This document shows positions 10,713 through 22,560 of a stretch of DNA of 64,000 bases, one piece after another. The stretch is from Hydractinia symbiolongicarpus. Taxonomy: Eukaryota > Cnidaria > Hydrozoa > Anthoathecata > Hydractiniidae. The position numbers were made by a program, and so were the translations under genes. Numbering within the stretch: the first letter of the stretch is position 1; every line of letters starts with the position of its first letter. The stretch spans positions 13,137,001-13,201,000 of the forward strand of contig NC_079886.1 in NCBI RefSeq assembly GCF_029227915.1. Direction: 5' to 3'. The notes beneath the pieces are model-generated. The model saw only the letters and a list, made by a program, of their open reading frames with translations. It did no database searches and was not told the DNA's origin.

Positions 10713-13218
10713 TTGGGAAAAGTTCTTGTGCATCTGATATATACTCTCCACCGTCCTTCCATTTACCTTATATTTGGCTTATTTAATAAGGAAATGGGCT
10801 CCGCTAAAATGACCGTTACAAATGAAGTTATTGCACGGCAACCTAATACGACGTCGTACATACCCATGGAAGATATTAGGAGAGTAAAGAACGAAATTGA
10901 GGACAAATATGATGCTATTTGCCATTGGAAAAAGAACTTATTCGAGCTTCCTAGCGGAGCCTTGGGTAAGAGGTATATTCGAATTATGACATCTTTAATC
11001 CAGGAATTGTCAACCGACGTCAGTAATGGGATTGCGTTGAAAAAGATGATGTCCATGCCCGCACTGCTTCTTCAAAAGAGTTCAAGCAGAACGAGTGCCC
11101 AGCAAAACAAAAGCAATTTGGAGAGAAGGTTAAGCCAATATGATAGAGGAGAATTAACAGAACTCTTACAAGAAGGGCACTTCATACAACAACAGATGAA
11201 CCATCGCAGCAACATATACAATGATGACGAAAATGTTACTAAAACGTTTTCCAACTACATGAGAAATGGAAAAGTTAATGCAGCCCTGAAAACTACTCAG
11301 CAAATCAGGAAAAGGTGGTGTTCTACTGATGAACGCTGACACAATGAACCTGCTGGCGGAGAAGCACCCCAGGCTAAGACCAAAGAATGAGAATTTATTA
11401 CTTAAAGGACCAGTAAATTATGTGCACGAAATCGTTTTCGATGAAATAACACCCGAATTGGTTAAGAAATGTGCAGCTGCAACTAAAGGGGCTTGCGGAC
11501 CCTCCGGAGTTGATGCGGATGAATGGAGGCGAATTCTTGATTCAAATATCTATGGTGATACTGGCAGTGACCTGAGAAGAGCAGTTGCACAAATGGTAAA
11601 ACAATTATGTATGATCGAAATGGAGAAGGTAAATCAATGTGCGACTTTAGAAGTTCTAATGTCCTGTAGGTTAATACCATTAGATAAATGTCCAGGACTG
11701 AGACCTATTGGAATTGGTGAAGTCTTAAGGAGAATAATGGGGAAATGTGTTATGGCTGTCCTAAAGAAGGATGTTTTAGAAGCAGCTGGTAATTTGCAGT
11801 TGTGTGCAGGTCAAAAATATGGCTGTGAAATTGCTGTTCATGCTATGAATGACATCTTCAACAGTGACGATTGTGAAGGAGTCTTACAGATTGATGCCAA
11901 GAATGCTTTTAACTCACTTAATAGAACTGTGATGATTCATAACATTAAAATCATTTGTCCAACGATTGCTACCTACGATTCAAACTGCTACAGCAGACCT
12001 GCTAGACTTTTTGTGCTTGGTGGAGCAGAAATCTTGTCTGAAGAAGGGACAACGCAGGGCGATCCAATTGCCATGGCTGTATACGCTCTTGGAATCACAT
12101 CATTGATGTCAACGATAAACAGTTCATTTCTCTACACATCACATTCTTCAGATTCTTCAAACACGACAAAGCAGGTGACCTACGCTGATGATCTAATTGG
12201 GGCTGTGAAGCTGAAAGAATTACGTCAATGGTGAGATCTGCTGGATCTACATGGTCCATCGATTGGTTATTATGTTAATGAGAACAAGACGTGGCTTAAT
12301 ATAAAGGAGAAGCACTGCGGGAATTATCTGCAAAGTTATAGGAATAAAAATCACCAAAGAAAGTAGTAAACATCTCGGGGCAACCATTGGTACGCAGACA
12401 TTCAAAAACAATTTTGTCAAGCAAAAAGTTGAAGAATGGGTTGCAGAAATTAAAGTTCTTTCAAGGATTGCAAGATTGGACCCACAATCAGCGTTATATG
12501 CATTCACACATGACAAGATAACCTACATCATGAGAACTGTTCCTGAAATTGAATCCATACTTCAGCCACTAGAAGATTGCATTAGGACAATTTTCCTTCC
12601 AGTACTGATGGAAGGACACATTTGCAACGGTCCCGAACGATTCTTGTTGTCTCTACCTCCGAAGTATGGTGGTATTGGTGTTATCAATCCTATTTCACTC
12701 TGCAAAATAGAATACAACAACTCCAAAAAAGTTACAAAAGCGGCTTCCAACGATGTGTTTGAACAACAAGAAGTCAAGCATAACAAAGAAGATGAAACGC
12801 GAAAAGTCAAGAGTCAGGTTCAAGTCGATAAAAAAAACGAAATGAAGTACAGTTAAGAGCCGTAAAAGCCATGTCCGTAAACGAATCGCAAATGCGTACA
12901 CTTGATTGTTCAACAGAAAGCGGTGCATACAACTGGTTGACAGTCCTCCCGTTAGAAAAATATGGTTTTACATTAGATAAAAAATCGTTTTGGGATGCTA
13001 TTCGCTTGCGATACAGCCTACCACTTACCAGATTACCAGAACGATGTGCATGCGGTTCACCATTTACTGTGCAGCATGCACTGAGTTGTCATACTGGAGG
13101 ATTCGTTACAAGGCGACTCAACGAACTAAGGGATATTACAGCTCAGCTATTGTCTGAAGTGTGCAAAGACGTTGAAACAGAGCCATGTCTCGAACCATTA
13201 ACGGGTGTACGAATATGA
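10713..13218 (+). pseudogene. Reverse transcriptase of an invertebrate retroelement, decayed
   Basis: Three main blocks in different frames make one protein. Residues of 10713-11339 form an N-terminal region ending GKVNAALK. 11329-12234 carries the RT core: RLIPLDKCPGLRPIGIGE, VLQIDAKNAFNSLNR (first catalytic Asp), EGTTQGDPIAMA, and VTYADDL (YADD catalytic box). 12476-13218 carries the C-terminal part with a cysteine/histidine cluster (RCACGSPF, QHALSCHTGGF). Related RTs with AFNSLN and a C-terminal Cys/His motif are multicopy in cnidarians and other invertebrates; I cannot assign a named clade. It has a frameshift near 11330 and several stops between 12234 and 12476. No endonuclease domain was seen. 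Both RT catalytic motifs are intact. Confidence 0.75.
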
Positions 13219-14433
13219 AATGTATATAACCATGTGCTTTAGATGAGCGGTTAATGAGATATAAGGGTATAAATATTTTGAATATTATATTTTGAAACAA
13301 GAGGGTGCCGATAAGCCGCAAACGCCTGCATGTAAAAGGGCGAGTTCGGACGACTCTTCGAATTAAGGTTACTGTAAAGGAAAAAAACTCACTACCCATG
13401 TAGTCTCAGAAAAACCCTTATAATTTATCAATAGTTTTATAATTTTTTTTTATGTTTTTTAGTTTCTGAATGCTTGATGAAAGACTTTTTTGACGGTGCT
13501 ATTTTCGTGAGATGGTAATTTTCTAAAAAGAAAATATATTGAAATAAACACACACCAATTTTTTTTCACAGTTCGTTTTAAAATGACTTCTTTTTCCGAA
13601 CGCGTGGTCGCAGAGTTCTCGTTTTCGCACCATTATTTTCAGCATAAATTAAATTCAAAAAGGTTCCCGGCTTTTTTTTTCTAATAACGTCATTATGAAA
13701 TTATTTGTAATGACATTTAATCATTAAAAAAATGCATATTATTTTCTTTCTGTTGTCATCATTCGCTAATCAGTAATTTATACAAAAAAATCCGGGAACT
13801 TTTTGTGCATAATTTATTCAGCTTTTCATTACCGAAAATTTCAATGAGCCAATAGGAAGCTTTCGGAAAAAGAGACCACAAACGTAAAGGCATGTATGCT
13901 AAAATTTACTAACGAGATATTTGTTTTTAAAGATTTTCGTAGGTGTTATAAAAATGTGTGAACTGAGTATGCAGAAAGATGATAGAAGTGCGAACTTTTT
14001 CTTTATGCTGAATATGCGTGCACGCGTTCAGAATTATTAATAGACAGGCATATTCCTTAACTTTGATTTTTTTAATTCGATAGTGAAAGTAAACTATCTA
14101 AAAAATATTATTATGCATATTTTTATACGGGAGTTCCATATTATGCAAAATGTTTACAGAAAATATGCTCAACTCATTTTGCATATATTTTTTCAAAGGT
14201 GTGAAGGATATAACAGCTCTAAAAAGGCTTTTTCCAGAAAAAGGGACGTTCCAAATATCTTCATAGACTATAAAATATGTCATTGGAAAGAGAATTTTTT
14301 TTTCTATATGTCATGAATTTTTTGCAAAAAACCCAAAAAAAATAATTGTTTCCTTTACAGTAACCTTAAATTGGCAATTGTCGTCCGAAACCGCCCGCAC
14401 TTTCTAGAACTCGCCCGAAACATTCCCGAAATG
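13219..14433. other. Non-coding, with an imperfect palindrome at 13585-13885
   Basis: The left arm (TCTTTTTCCGAACGC, then CAGCATAAATTAAATTC and AAAGGTTCCCGG) is mirrored by the right arm (CCGGGAACTTTTTGTGC, ATAATTTATTCAGC, then GCTTTCGGAAAAAGAGA). The arms are about 90 bp and imperfect, with a short AT-rich centre. It may be a decayed foldback/MITE. No gene was seen. The open frames on both strands near 14083-14316 have no known domain. Confidence 0.45.
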
Positions 14434-14439
14434 CAATTC

Positions 14440-14563
14440 TATGAGGGGGATCCGGGTCAAAATTCCGTGCATTCGATCGCCGTTTTAGGCGTTCGTTTTA
14501 CTTGTTTGCGCATTCGGGCGTTCGTTTTAGGCGTTCGTTTTAGGCGTTGGTTTCAGGCGTTGC
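14440..14563 (+). repeat. Element A left terminal inverted repeat
   Basis: It starts TATGAGGGGGATCCGGGTCA at 14440, reads through AAATTCCGTGCATTCG, then several TTTTAGGCGTT units, and ends near GGTTTCAGGCGTTGCC. It pairs with the reverse complement of 18768-18931. Unit number differs between the two TIRs. Confidence 0.85.
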
Positions 14564-14652
14564 CAATGGAGAAAACTATCGTTTATAATACAGAACTGGT
14601 CTTGAAAATATATTTAAAATTTAACTCTGACTATCTAACAGGGTTAAACAAC

Positions 14653-16217
14653 ATGGCGGCTGCACTTACTTCGTTGGTATGTTACATTTATTTACTGAGA
14701 AGTTGTTTTGAAAAACAATAATGTGAATAATAATTGTCATCTCTATTGTTTCAGCAAAACAAAGAAGGATTGATCCTGATTCTTGATAAATTAAAAGAGA
14801 CGATCATTAAAATCATTCATGAAACTTCTAATGTTAATTTGTCTGTCAATGACTACGATGCAGTTTCTACTAGATTCGAGAGACTTCACAGACTGGCAAT
14901 TTACTTAGAAGCAGTATAGCGAAAATATGGTATTGATAGGTTGATAAGTAAACTCGAAGATATTTCTCGGTTGTTTTCGAGCGATGATGATCACAATGCT
15001 GAGCGTTGTTTACCTTTTGTAAGTAGAGAACACTGTGGTGGTAGAGGTGCACCAAAGTTCAAAATACCAGAAGACGTATTCGAATATTATTTAAGTCATG
15101 GATTCACAAATCCTCAGATAGCCTTAATGTTGAGAATTAGTGAGAGCACTGTCAAAAGACGTTTAAAAGAGTATAATTTGCGAAGAAACAGTCTTTTCTC
15201 TAACTTAAATGATGACGAACTCGATTCAAAAATAATCATGATACTGAACGATTTCCCTAATACAGGATACAAAAGAATGAAGGGTTTTTTGGTGGTTACT
15301 GGTGTAAAAGTGTAAGAAGATAGAGTTAGGGAATCAATGAGGCGAGTGGATCCAGAGGGTATTCTTCTGCGAAGTCTTCAATTCAATCCAGTCGTTCGCA
15401 GGACATATAAAGTAGCTGGCCCTTTGTCGTTATGGCACTTGGATGGAAACCATAAACTAATTGCGTACGTATTTCTTGATCTTGTTTCGTCGTTTTTTGT
15501 GCGTCTATTACGTATTCAACTTTTTATATTCACACTTAATAGGTACAAATTAGTCATCCATGGATGTATTGACGGTTATTCGAGAAAGATTATCTACCTG
15601 CACTGCCAGTACAGTATATCAATTTTTCATCAGTGCTGTTCCTATACACGAGAGGATTGGAAAGAGGAAGCTTCATAGCATCGAAGAGCGTGCACAATCA
15701 AAGAATAGAAAGACTGTGGGTCGATGTTTACTCCGCAGTTACGCAAATTTTTCAAGAAGTTTTGCTCAATCTTGAACAATCTGGTCACTTGGATATCAAT
15801 AACCAAATCGATCTCTTTTTTTTACATTACGTATTTCTCCTTAGAATTAATCAGCATCTTCAAATGTTTATTGATGGGTGGAATAATCATCCTTTGAGCT
15901 CGGAGAGAAACATGACCCCCAATCAATTATGGATATTTGGGCTTCATAATACAGCACAGACGGGGTCGGACATAGATCGTGAAATATGGGAACCAGGCAA
16001 TGAAGAGGAGGTGCAATTATACGGGGTCGACTGGTGTGGTCCGAGCTCACGCGACAACGTCGCTGTTATCGTAGAAGTTCCGAAAATTAACAACCCTTTC
16101 ACAACAGAAGAGTACAGAGTTGTCACAGCATTATTTAACCCAAAAGCACAAAGTGAAAATTTCGGAGCAGATATATACTTGGCTCTCAGGGAACATACGA
16201 AACAAACAATTGTTTAA
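14653..16217 (+). pseudogene. Element A integrase-like (rve fold) transposase, broken
   Basis: The start is placed at 14653 (MAAALTSL). A 78-bp GT-AG intron (14677-14754) leads to QNKEGLILILDKLKETI. A TAG follows YLEAV near 14919. Next come a helix-turn-helix (STVKRRLKEYNL), NDFPNTGYKRMKG, a TAA near 15315, RRVDPEG, and the catalytic start SLWHLDGNHKLI. A second 78-bp intron (15465-15542) follows, then VIHGCIDGYSRKI. The frame then shifts and the region that should hold the second catalytic Asp is deleted near 15625-15650. The distal part is open (SVHNQRIERLW with the expected Glu, then WNNHPLSSERNMTPNQLW). So D1 and E remain while D2 is gone. Related multicopy proteins with integrase core domains occur in cnidarians and fish. 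It would have moved the element by cut and paste. Confidence 0.75.
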
Positions 16218-16603
16218 AGCAAATTATATATTATCTCACGCAGGATTAGCTCATATACTCCATATGTGTCTGTTACATTAGTTAGATAAAAATAAAAATT
16301 ATCTTACAAAACTTCTCTCTCAATTGTTGAAATATTTCACAATAAAAAATATCAATAAGTTGAATCATAACTCCTTGCGTAATATAGAATATATCGTCAG
16401 CCTATGCATATAAAAAACGAACAGAATTTACCGCATTCACGGGCTTTACAAAAAACGACTTTGTATTGTGACAATCTAAGAAACAGAAGATGAAAAACCT
16501 CACTGAAATTCGAATTAATCGCTTTCCGTTGGGTAACAAAAGAATCTTAAAAACAAAACAAGTACATAAGTATGTCACTGTTTAAAACAAAATAGAGCGG
16601 ACA
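16218..16603. other. Spacer between convergent element A genes
   Basis: AT-rich spacer between the stop of the + strand integrase and the stop of the minus-strand HECT gene. No gene was seen. Confidence 0.5.
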
Positions 16604-17612
16604 TTATATTGTGTTAAATGCTTTTCCACTTTTCGGAAGGACAGCTTGAAATGTTAAGTTAAAGTCATGATAATCGAAATTTTCGTACTTCAATGGAATT
16701 GTAATCGTTTGTTCGCATGTTGATGCGTAAAATTCCCCTGAAATTTTGTCAAAGTAGATTTTTATTTTCTTTAGTAATGGCGGCGTCTTTGCACCAGTCG
16801 CAAACACACACATTGAATCCAATATCTCTGTTGATGCGCCAGATACAAATCGCTTGAAATGTGATATTAATATTTCACTTTGGCTACATATTTCAAAAGA
16901 CTCCAAGTTCAGAGTATCTTTTTCATTAAAAACAAAAAACTTGGTAAAAACATTTGGGTGGTGTTCCATCATCCCTAACAAGCCTAATGTTTTTAACCCT
17001 TCTCTCAGTTGATTATATAAACCAATCGTTTTCCAAACTATGCAAACAAGATATTAGAAACACAAACAATTATCACATAAAAAGTATATAATTCTGTATA
17101 TACTGTATATATATATATTATTGAAACAATGTTAAATCATTATTATATATACCTCATTTTCTTTTAAGTGAGTCAGATCTAAATTCTCTTGCAGAGGCTT
17201 TATGCAAATCACACCATCGCCACTGTTTTTTTTTTTAGCATCTTAACATCATACCTATCAATATCAATTTTTTTAGTGGTCTCCTTGAACCACCATCTAC
17301 AGCTTTACACAAGGTGAACCCACCTACAACTTTCAGTCAAGGATATGCTTCTTCAATTTTTGTGATAAAGGTGTGATGATTATCCTTTTGGTTAAACTTT
17401 ATCCTTTTCCTCCCTAATCCTGCCTCGGTTAACAATCCAAGAAGATCAACAGAGGGTGTTTCAGCAGAAAACGTGTATGGAAGACAGCAGAAACCCCGTG
17501 TCCAAGTGTCAGTTACAAAATAATTTTTTCCAGCACAGGCACCAACATCATACTTTCTTTTTTTCAACGAGTCTGGTATTTTGCTTCTTATTTGAGGGAA
17601 CAAGGTGCTAGC
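16604..17612 (-). pseudogene. Element A HECT E3 ubiquitin ligase-like gene, broken
   Basis: Read on minus, the first exon (17612-17165) holds WTRGFCCLPYTFSAETPSVD, LTEAGLGRKRIKFNQKDN and ITKIEEAYP. A TGA interrupts it, then LKVVGGFTLCKAVDGG, a frameshift near 17225, and a donor near 17155. The last exon (about 17035-16604) begins NQLREGLKTLGLLGMMEHH and ends with a HECT C-lobe: CVFATGAKTPPLLK, KIKIYFDKISGEFYASTCEQ and TITIPLKY. The Cys in ASTC (about 16715-16717) occupies the place of the HECT catalytic cysteine and is kept. Overall it resembles the G2E3-like HECT proteins that are multicopy in fish and invertebrates. The ubiquitin-transfer role is inferred from the family. The N-terminal exons are not seen, perhaps lost or displaced by the SINE at 18216. 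Confidence 0.65.
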
Positions 17613-18215
17613 TATAATAAAGTAGTGAAAAATACACTCAAAAACGTTGTTTGTTGTATATAATATTGGAAATGAAGATGCATGGACAGAACTATATGTA
17701 GAAAAAAATCCAGAAACTTTATGTGGTATTATTGTGGAATAATCTTCCAGACCAAGTGACCTGTGATGGAAGTCTGCTTTCGTTTAAGACTTCCATCTCT
17801 AATGTATTTGGCAAATTCTAATGGAGATCACTTTTTAACTTTTTAATTTTTGTTTTTTATTCTTTTTCTTTTCAATTTTCACAGATTATAAATGTTACTA
17901 TGTTTGATTGAGCTGAGGCAGTCTAAGGTTTATCATTTTTTGTTTCTTTTTTGTTCTAGTGGCCCCCAGTGGAAACAATCTACTAACTATAGGTTTTTGT
18001 GATTTTCTGGGCTAGCCACTTTAAATATTTATTATTATTATATTATTATTATTATTATTGTCTTTCCATCTAGCTAGCTATGATATTGTTGAATTGACAT
18101 TTTGTGAACTTCTGTTAGCTAGCTAGCTCAAACTATACCTGGGCTTTGCTATCTTATCTGATCTTTCCCTGTTTCTTTTCTTGTCTTCCTCGTCGTTTAT
18201 GGCGCCGTCGTTTAT
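17613..18215. other. Non-coding interior of element A
   Basis: No gene was recognised. It contains an (ATT)n microsatellite at about 18027-18058 and a doubled phrase CGTCGTTTATGGCGC at 18191-18220, directly before the SINE. Confidence 0.5.
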
Positions 18216-18566
18216 GGCGCCGTAGATTAGTGGTTATAGCTCTCGTACTCTGTGCGGGAGACCGGGGTTCGATTCCTCTTGACGGCGATTCAACATGGGC
18301 GAGTGAATGTTACCATAGCCCCGGGTTAACCCAAGCCATGTGAGGGAAATTGGGAGGATGGCACACTGTGTGGGCCGTTGGATGTTGCCGGAGTTGTCTA
18401 GTAGAGCGCGGGCTCTAATTGGGTCTGCGTAGCTCAAAATGAGCATTAAATACTCTAGGACTCTCCATCTACGCCATGGCCCCTCCTGGAAATAATAGAC
18501 AGGGTATATCCCTCGATATTTGTGAGGCTAGCCATGTGAAATATGCACATCTATCTATCTATCTAT
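18216..18566 (+). mobile_element. tRNA-derived SINE with (CTAT)n tail, full-length copy
   Basis: It starts with a tRNA-like head GGCGCCGTAGATTAGTGG (A box) and GGGGTTCGATTCCTC (B box), closing with GACGGCG against the leading GGCGCCG. A unique body follows (GTGGGCCGTTGGATGTTGCC, GAGCGCGGGCTCTAATTGGG, GGAAATAATAGACAGGG) and a short CTAT tail. The internal pol III boxes imply transcription by RNA polymerase III and mobilisation by a LINE. It sits inside element A and is therefore younger than that insertion. Confidence 0.8.
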
Positions 18567-18767
18567 TCGTTTTTTCTCTGGCTTTTTCTTTTATATTCTC
18601 TAGTGTTTTTACTACATCGCTCAGCATGGACGTCATATCCGCCATTTTTTATGTTTAACTAACATCAACGATGGAGTTCAAAATTCAAGTAATAAATCAA
18701 GGATTGGTTCTGCAAAATACTTAAAAACTGAGAGCTCCGCGATCACCAAAACAATCAAACGAGTCCG

Positions 18768-18931
18768 CGAACGCCTGAAACCAACGCCTAAAACCGACCG
18801 CTAAAACGGACGCCTAAAACGAACGACTAAAACGAATGCCTTAAACGGACGACAGTTCACACGAATGCCTAAAACGAACGCCTAAACGGACGACCGAATG
18901 CACGGAATTTTGACCCGGATCCCCCCTCATA
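18768..18931 (-). repeat. Element A right terminal inverted repeat
   Basis: It contains the reverse complement of the left TIR, with units such as CGCCTAAAACGAACG repeated six to eight times with small changes. It ends at 18931 in CCCGGATCCCCCCTCATA. It is longer than the left TIR because of extra units. Confidence 0.85.
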
Positions 18932-18937
18932 CAATTC

Positions 18938-19760
18938 CTTGTAACAAACCGTGCGGACGAAAGTTTGAAGGAAGGCGCTTGAAGATAAAGGAGTTAATAA
19001 AGTTTATATATAAGTTATTTATCAAGTAAATCTTATTATAAACTATCAAAAACAGTTCTTTTAAGAACTTCGCTATCACATAGTAAGTTTATTTTAATTT
19101 TCATAGTTTTTTGAATCATTTGTGTCTGTTCTTCTTTTCTTGCATTGTTCGGGTCTATGCGGGGTTTTTCGGGCAAATATTTGATTTTTTTTCAAAGCGC
19201 GAACTCGCCCGCACATTTTACGGCGTATGCACCCTCGTTATAAAACATGTTCAGTTTATGTAAAAAAAATATAGTAAAAATGTAGCTGGTTGTTGGCCAT
19301 GGATGATACACATGGAGGTTTGTTTTGTATCTTATTTGTTTTTACTATCAAGTTCTTTTATTGTTGGTGTTGGTGAATGATATATAGCTATGTCCTGCTT
19401 CATAAAAATCTGCCAAAACAATGAAATGGGTGGGACAGGCGTATAGCTAGCTTTAAAAGCTTTATATATAGCTAATTTTTCGCCAAGTTAGTGTCAGCAG
19501 GGTTAAGATTAGGGGATTTCTACTTTTCTATATATACAAAATGGCATAAAATTTAGTTACATAAAAATACAATGATATATTAATGCCAAGAAAGTATATA
19601 ACAGAAAAGGATATCATGAGACATGATGTTGTCCTTTCAGGGTTTAAATCATTATGTTTGGTTAACATGATAAAGTTAAAATGAAACACACATTTCATTA
19701 TAAAGAAATAATTATATAAATAATGTGAGAAATTGTGGAACTCACAAAGATGATCCTGTA
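18938..19760. other. No recognisable gene
   Basis: AT-rich DNA. Near 19150-19215 it has GCCCG-rich phrases (GAACTCGCCCGCACATTTTA) that echo the flank just left of element A (14390-14425), so element A may have inserted into an older repeat. Confidence 0.4.
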
Positions 19761-19935
19761 AGTGGGCCATTGGATGTTGCCGGGAGTTGTCTAGTAGAGC
19801 GCGGGCTCTAATTGGGTCTGCGTAGCTCAAAATCAGCATTAAATAGGACTCTCCATCTAAGCCATGGCCTCTCCTGGAAATAATAGACAGGGTATATCCC
19901 TCGATATTTGTGAGACTAGCCATGTAAAATATGCA

Positions 19936-19998
<63 letters not shown>
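19761..19998 (+). mobile_element. 5'-truncated SINE copy with long (CTAT)n tail
   Basis: It matches the body of the SINE at 18216-18566 from GTGGGCCNTTGGATGTTGCC onward but lacks the tRNA-like head. It ends in about 15 CTAT units (19936-19998). The 5' truncation is typical of target-primed reverse transcription. Confidence 0.85.
19936..19998. repeat. (CTAT)n microsatellite
   Basis: About 15 uninterrupted tetranucleotide units form the tail of the SINE copy. Confidence 0.95.
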
Positions 19999-21436
19999 AG
20001 ACATAATCTTTTGTGGAGATAATAATATTAGTGTGGACATCATTAACGTCATTAATTATGTATTGCATATAAGACTGTATTAAATCTTAACTTAAAATAT
20101 ATACATGCTTTTTTAGCCGACCTTTATATAGATTGGCTGTTTTTATTTTTACACGCTTTTTACAGCCTGATTTTATGATGGCGGATAAAAAGATCTATGA
20201 AACCTTGAAGAAGGCAGCTTTGATGTCTGATGTCTGATTCAGTCTGAGACTGAATTCTTGGTTGCTGCAATATTGCACACAAGCCAAAAGTTTCCCGTGT
20301 TTGCAATTGGCAAGTCTGTTCTTATACCTTCTGCATGACTATTTCAGGTTACTACCCAGTACTGTCTTGCCCTTTGTCTTCAACTTTATTATAAACATTG
20401 TGATCGTGTCATTTAGTAAATCTCTTATGTTGAGATTCACTAACATCTCAAGAGGTTTCTACATTTTATATACCTTTTGCCAATCCAAAATGGTTTCAAA
20501 TGTAATTCATTGCTTTGGTTTTTAAATCATTGATATTCAACCAATTATAATGTGGGTCAACTGTAATGATAAGTTGGGCAGATTTATTAGTATCAGAGCG
20601 ATTCCATGTAACAGACATTACTGATTAGAGAAATCAGTCTCACTTTAGAGAAAATACTTCTTTTGCAATAAACTTCAAGATATATAATGTGTTTTAAGCT
20701 GGTATATATATAATGTTTTTGATTAGGTTTTTCACTAGACCGTACTTTTAAGTATTTACAAAAAACATAACTATGGCTAGGACAAGCATTTTAAAGCATT
20801 TAGTAAATAACACGTTATATATATGTTGCTTTTTAATAGAATGATCAAACAAGGAGGAAATAAAAACATGATCTCCAAACAAATTATTAAAGTAATGCGT
20901 CGCTACAATAACGTTTTTAATAAATATAACAAAAACAGTGAAGAAATAATTGAATTATTAATAACTAAATAGGAAGAACATAGTTTTGCTACACGAATTT
21001 GTCTATATTGTTATCACTTTACTATATAAAGTCTTTGGATCCATTCACACACCATATCTATCCCAAATATTTCACGTCAGGCCATGTTTCATAATTCTTC
21101 ATCTGCTGCTGGCTAGCTCATTCATATAGTTTTTTTCAAAATCAAACTGTTTTTACCTGCTGGACAGTTATTCCTCCATCATATTATTTATATTTGCAAC
21201 ATTAATTCATTTTATGTGATGTCTGTGACAGTTTCTTATTTATTTCAATACGCACTTAATGCTGGACATTCACGCTGCAGGTCAGGCTTGCTATCTCATT
21301 TATATTATTATTTATACTTTTATACTATTGTTTATACTAATCACACTATTATGCTGGACATTTTATATTACAAATCATTTCGTAGCTGGTCTTTGAAACT
21401 CGACTTATGGTACAAACCATCAAATCCCTTTTGACT
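19999..21436. other. No recognisable gene
   Basis: Long AT-rich stretch. Open frames at 20262-20525 and 21216-21434 have no known domains and biased hydrophobic composition, as expected from AT-rich non-coding DNA. Confidence 0.4.
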
Positions 21437-21515
21437 TGTATACCCCGTCCAACCCATGCTAGCATGGAAAACAGACGTTAAACCGAGAATAATGATGAAT
21501 GATGATGACTTGTGA
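21437..21515 (+). mobile_element. LINE 3' end with (ATG)-rich tail
   Basis: ACCCCGTCCAACCCATGCTA reads as the end of a LINE polyprotein (PRPTHASMENRR, then stop) followed by an ATGATGAATGATGATGA tail. The same protein end begins at 25463 (NIPRP), so both come from one LINE family. I recall this terminal phrase as widespread in invertebrate RTE-like elements; that is memory, not a search. The rest of the element is missing. Confidence 0.6.
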
Positions 21516-22235
21516 CAATTGTCATTAATTATACCAACAACAAACACACCTATGATGGTGGGAATTAGCTACTCCTGCTGGGCATCCAGTGCAATTGAAA
21601 CTGTTTAGAAATAATTGCCCTAAACAGTTGCACTGGTACCTACTGATGAGTCATCAGGTGTTTTCTTATTTATTTTGTTGTTCTTTTCCTTTTTTTAAAA
21701 AACAGGTTGCATAAAGGTACACATGGCAAAACTTTCATTCGGAAATGGTTATTCAAATATAAAAAATACAAAAAAACAGAAAATGCTATAAAATTTAAAT
21801 AAAAATCCTCTCTTTTTCATCTTCTTTTTTCTAAAATGACAGATAATAACTTATCTTTATGATATATATATAAAATTTTCAGAAGTGGAGGTGATCTCTA
21901 TCGCCGAAAGTGAAAACTTGGACCGAGCAGGATTTAAACGAGCGAGTGTGTTCTTTCAACCTGAACATTGGAATTAGCAGGGATGGCATTTGCATTAATA
22001 GCATATCACTATGTCATGACATACAACTTCTAAAACTGTGTTCGTTTTAAAATCATTTATGCGCTTTCGAGTTACCGATTTGCTGCACTGTTTGAACTTG
22101 CATCAGCACAGTTTTCTCTATCAGTTGCAGGTTGCTACACCTGTAGGTATTCTATTTTTGCTTTCTGAACTTCAGCCCTTCACCACTGATTGTAAATGGA
22201 AGAACTTACTCAAACGTAAGTTTCTCCATGTATAA
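21516..22235. other. No recognisable gene
   Basis: AT-rich sequence with a short near-palindrome (GTGCAATTGAAACTGTTTAG against CTAAACAGTTGCAC near 21588-21632). No gene was seen. Confidence 0.4.
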
Positions 22236-22560
22236 TTAAGACTTCTTTTCCATCAATGCCAATGACTGCACCAGATCCTCACTACTCTTTCTCACCCCAC
22301 ATTGATTTTTAATCCACCAATTCACCATTTTTACTGGTAGATGTTCCTGTTTGGTGACTAAGTGCTGTTTTGTTAATTTCTTGCAGGATTTACTTTCAAC
22401 GAATGCCTTGCAAGCAACATGTAGGTTGTTTAGATGATTCACAATTAATTCAATTGGTGTTACTGTTCGGAGAACACTGATGGGAGATTTGGATTGCGTT
22501 AAAATGGGGCTGAATCCGCAGTTTTTATATAACTCATTCTTGGCACAAGTGCATTTTCAA
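22236..22560 (-). CDS. Unrecognised open segment, possible exon
   Basis: About 98 codons are open on minus, containing SPILTQSKSPISVLRTVTPI, HLNNLHVACKAF and LPVKMVNWWIKNQ, and ending LALMEKKS before a stop. Codon use and the mixed charged/hydrophobic pattern look more protein-like than neighbouring frames. I recognise no family. It could be an exon of a mobile-element protein or a host gene; no splice partner was found. Confidence 0.3.

Larger units (their letters stand above)
14434..18937. mobile_element. Element A: integrase-type DNA transposon with HECT cargo, TSD included
   Basis: A 4492-bp element (14440-18931) begins TATGAGGGGGATCCGGGTCA and ends with its inverse. It is bounded by a perfect 6-bp duplication CAATTC (14434-14439 and 18932-18937). 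The left TIR is about 124 bp (14440-14563); the right is about 160 bp, with extra units. Inside each TIR a 12-13 bp unit resembling TTTTAGGCGTTCG is repeated in tandem. The element carries a + strand integrase-like transposase with two short introns and a minus-strand HECT-domain gene. A SINE has inserted near the right end (18216-18566). Both genes are broken, so this copy is not autonomous. The superfamily is uncertain. Confidence 0.8.
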
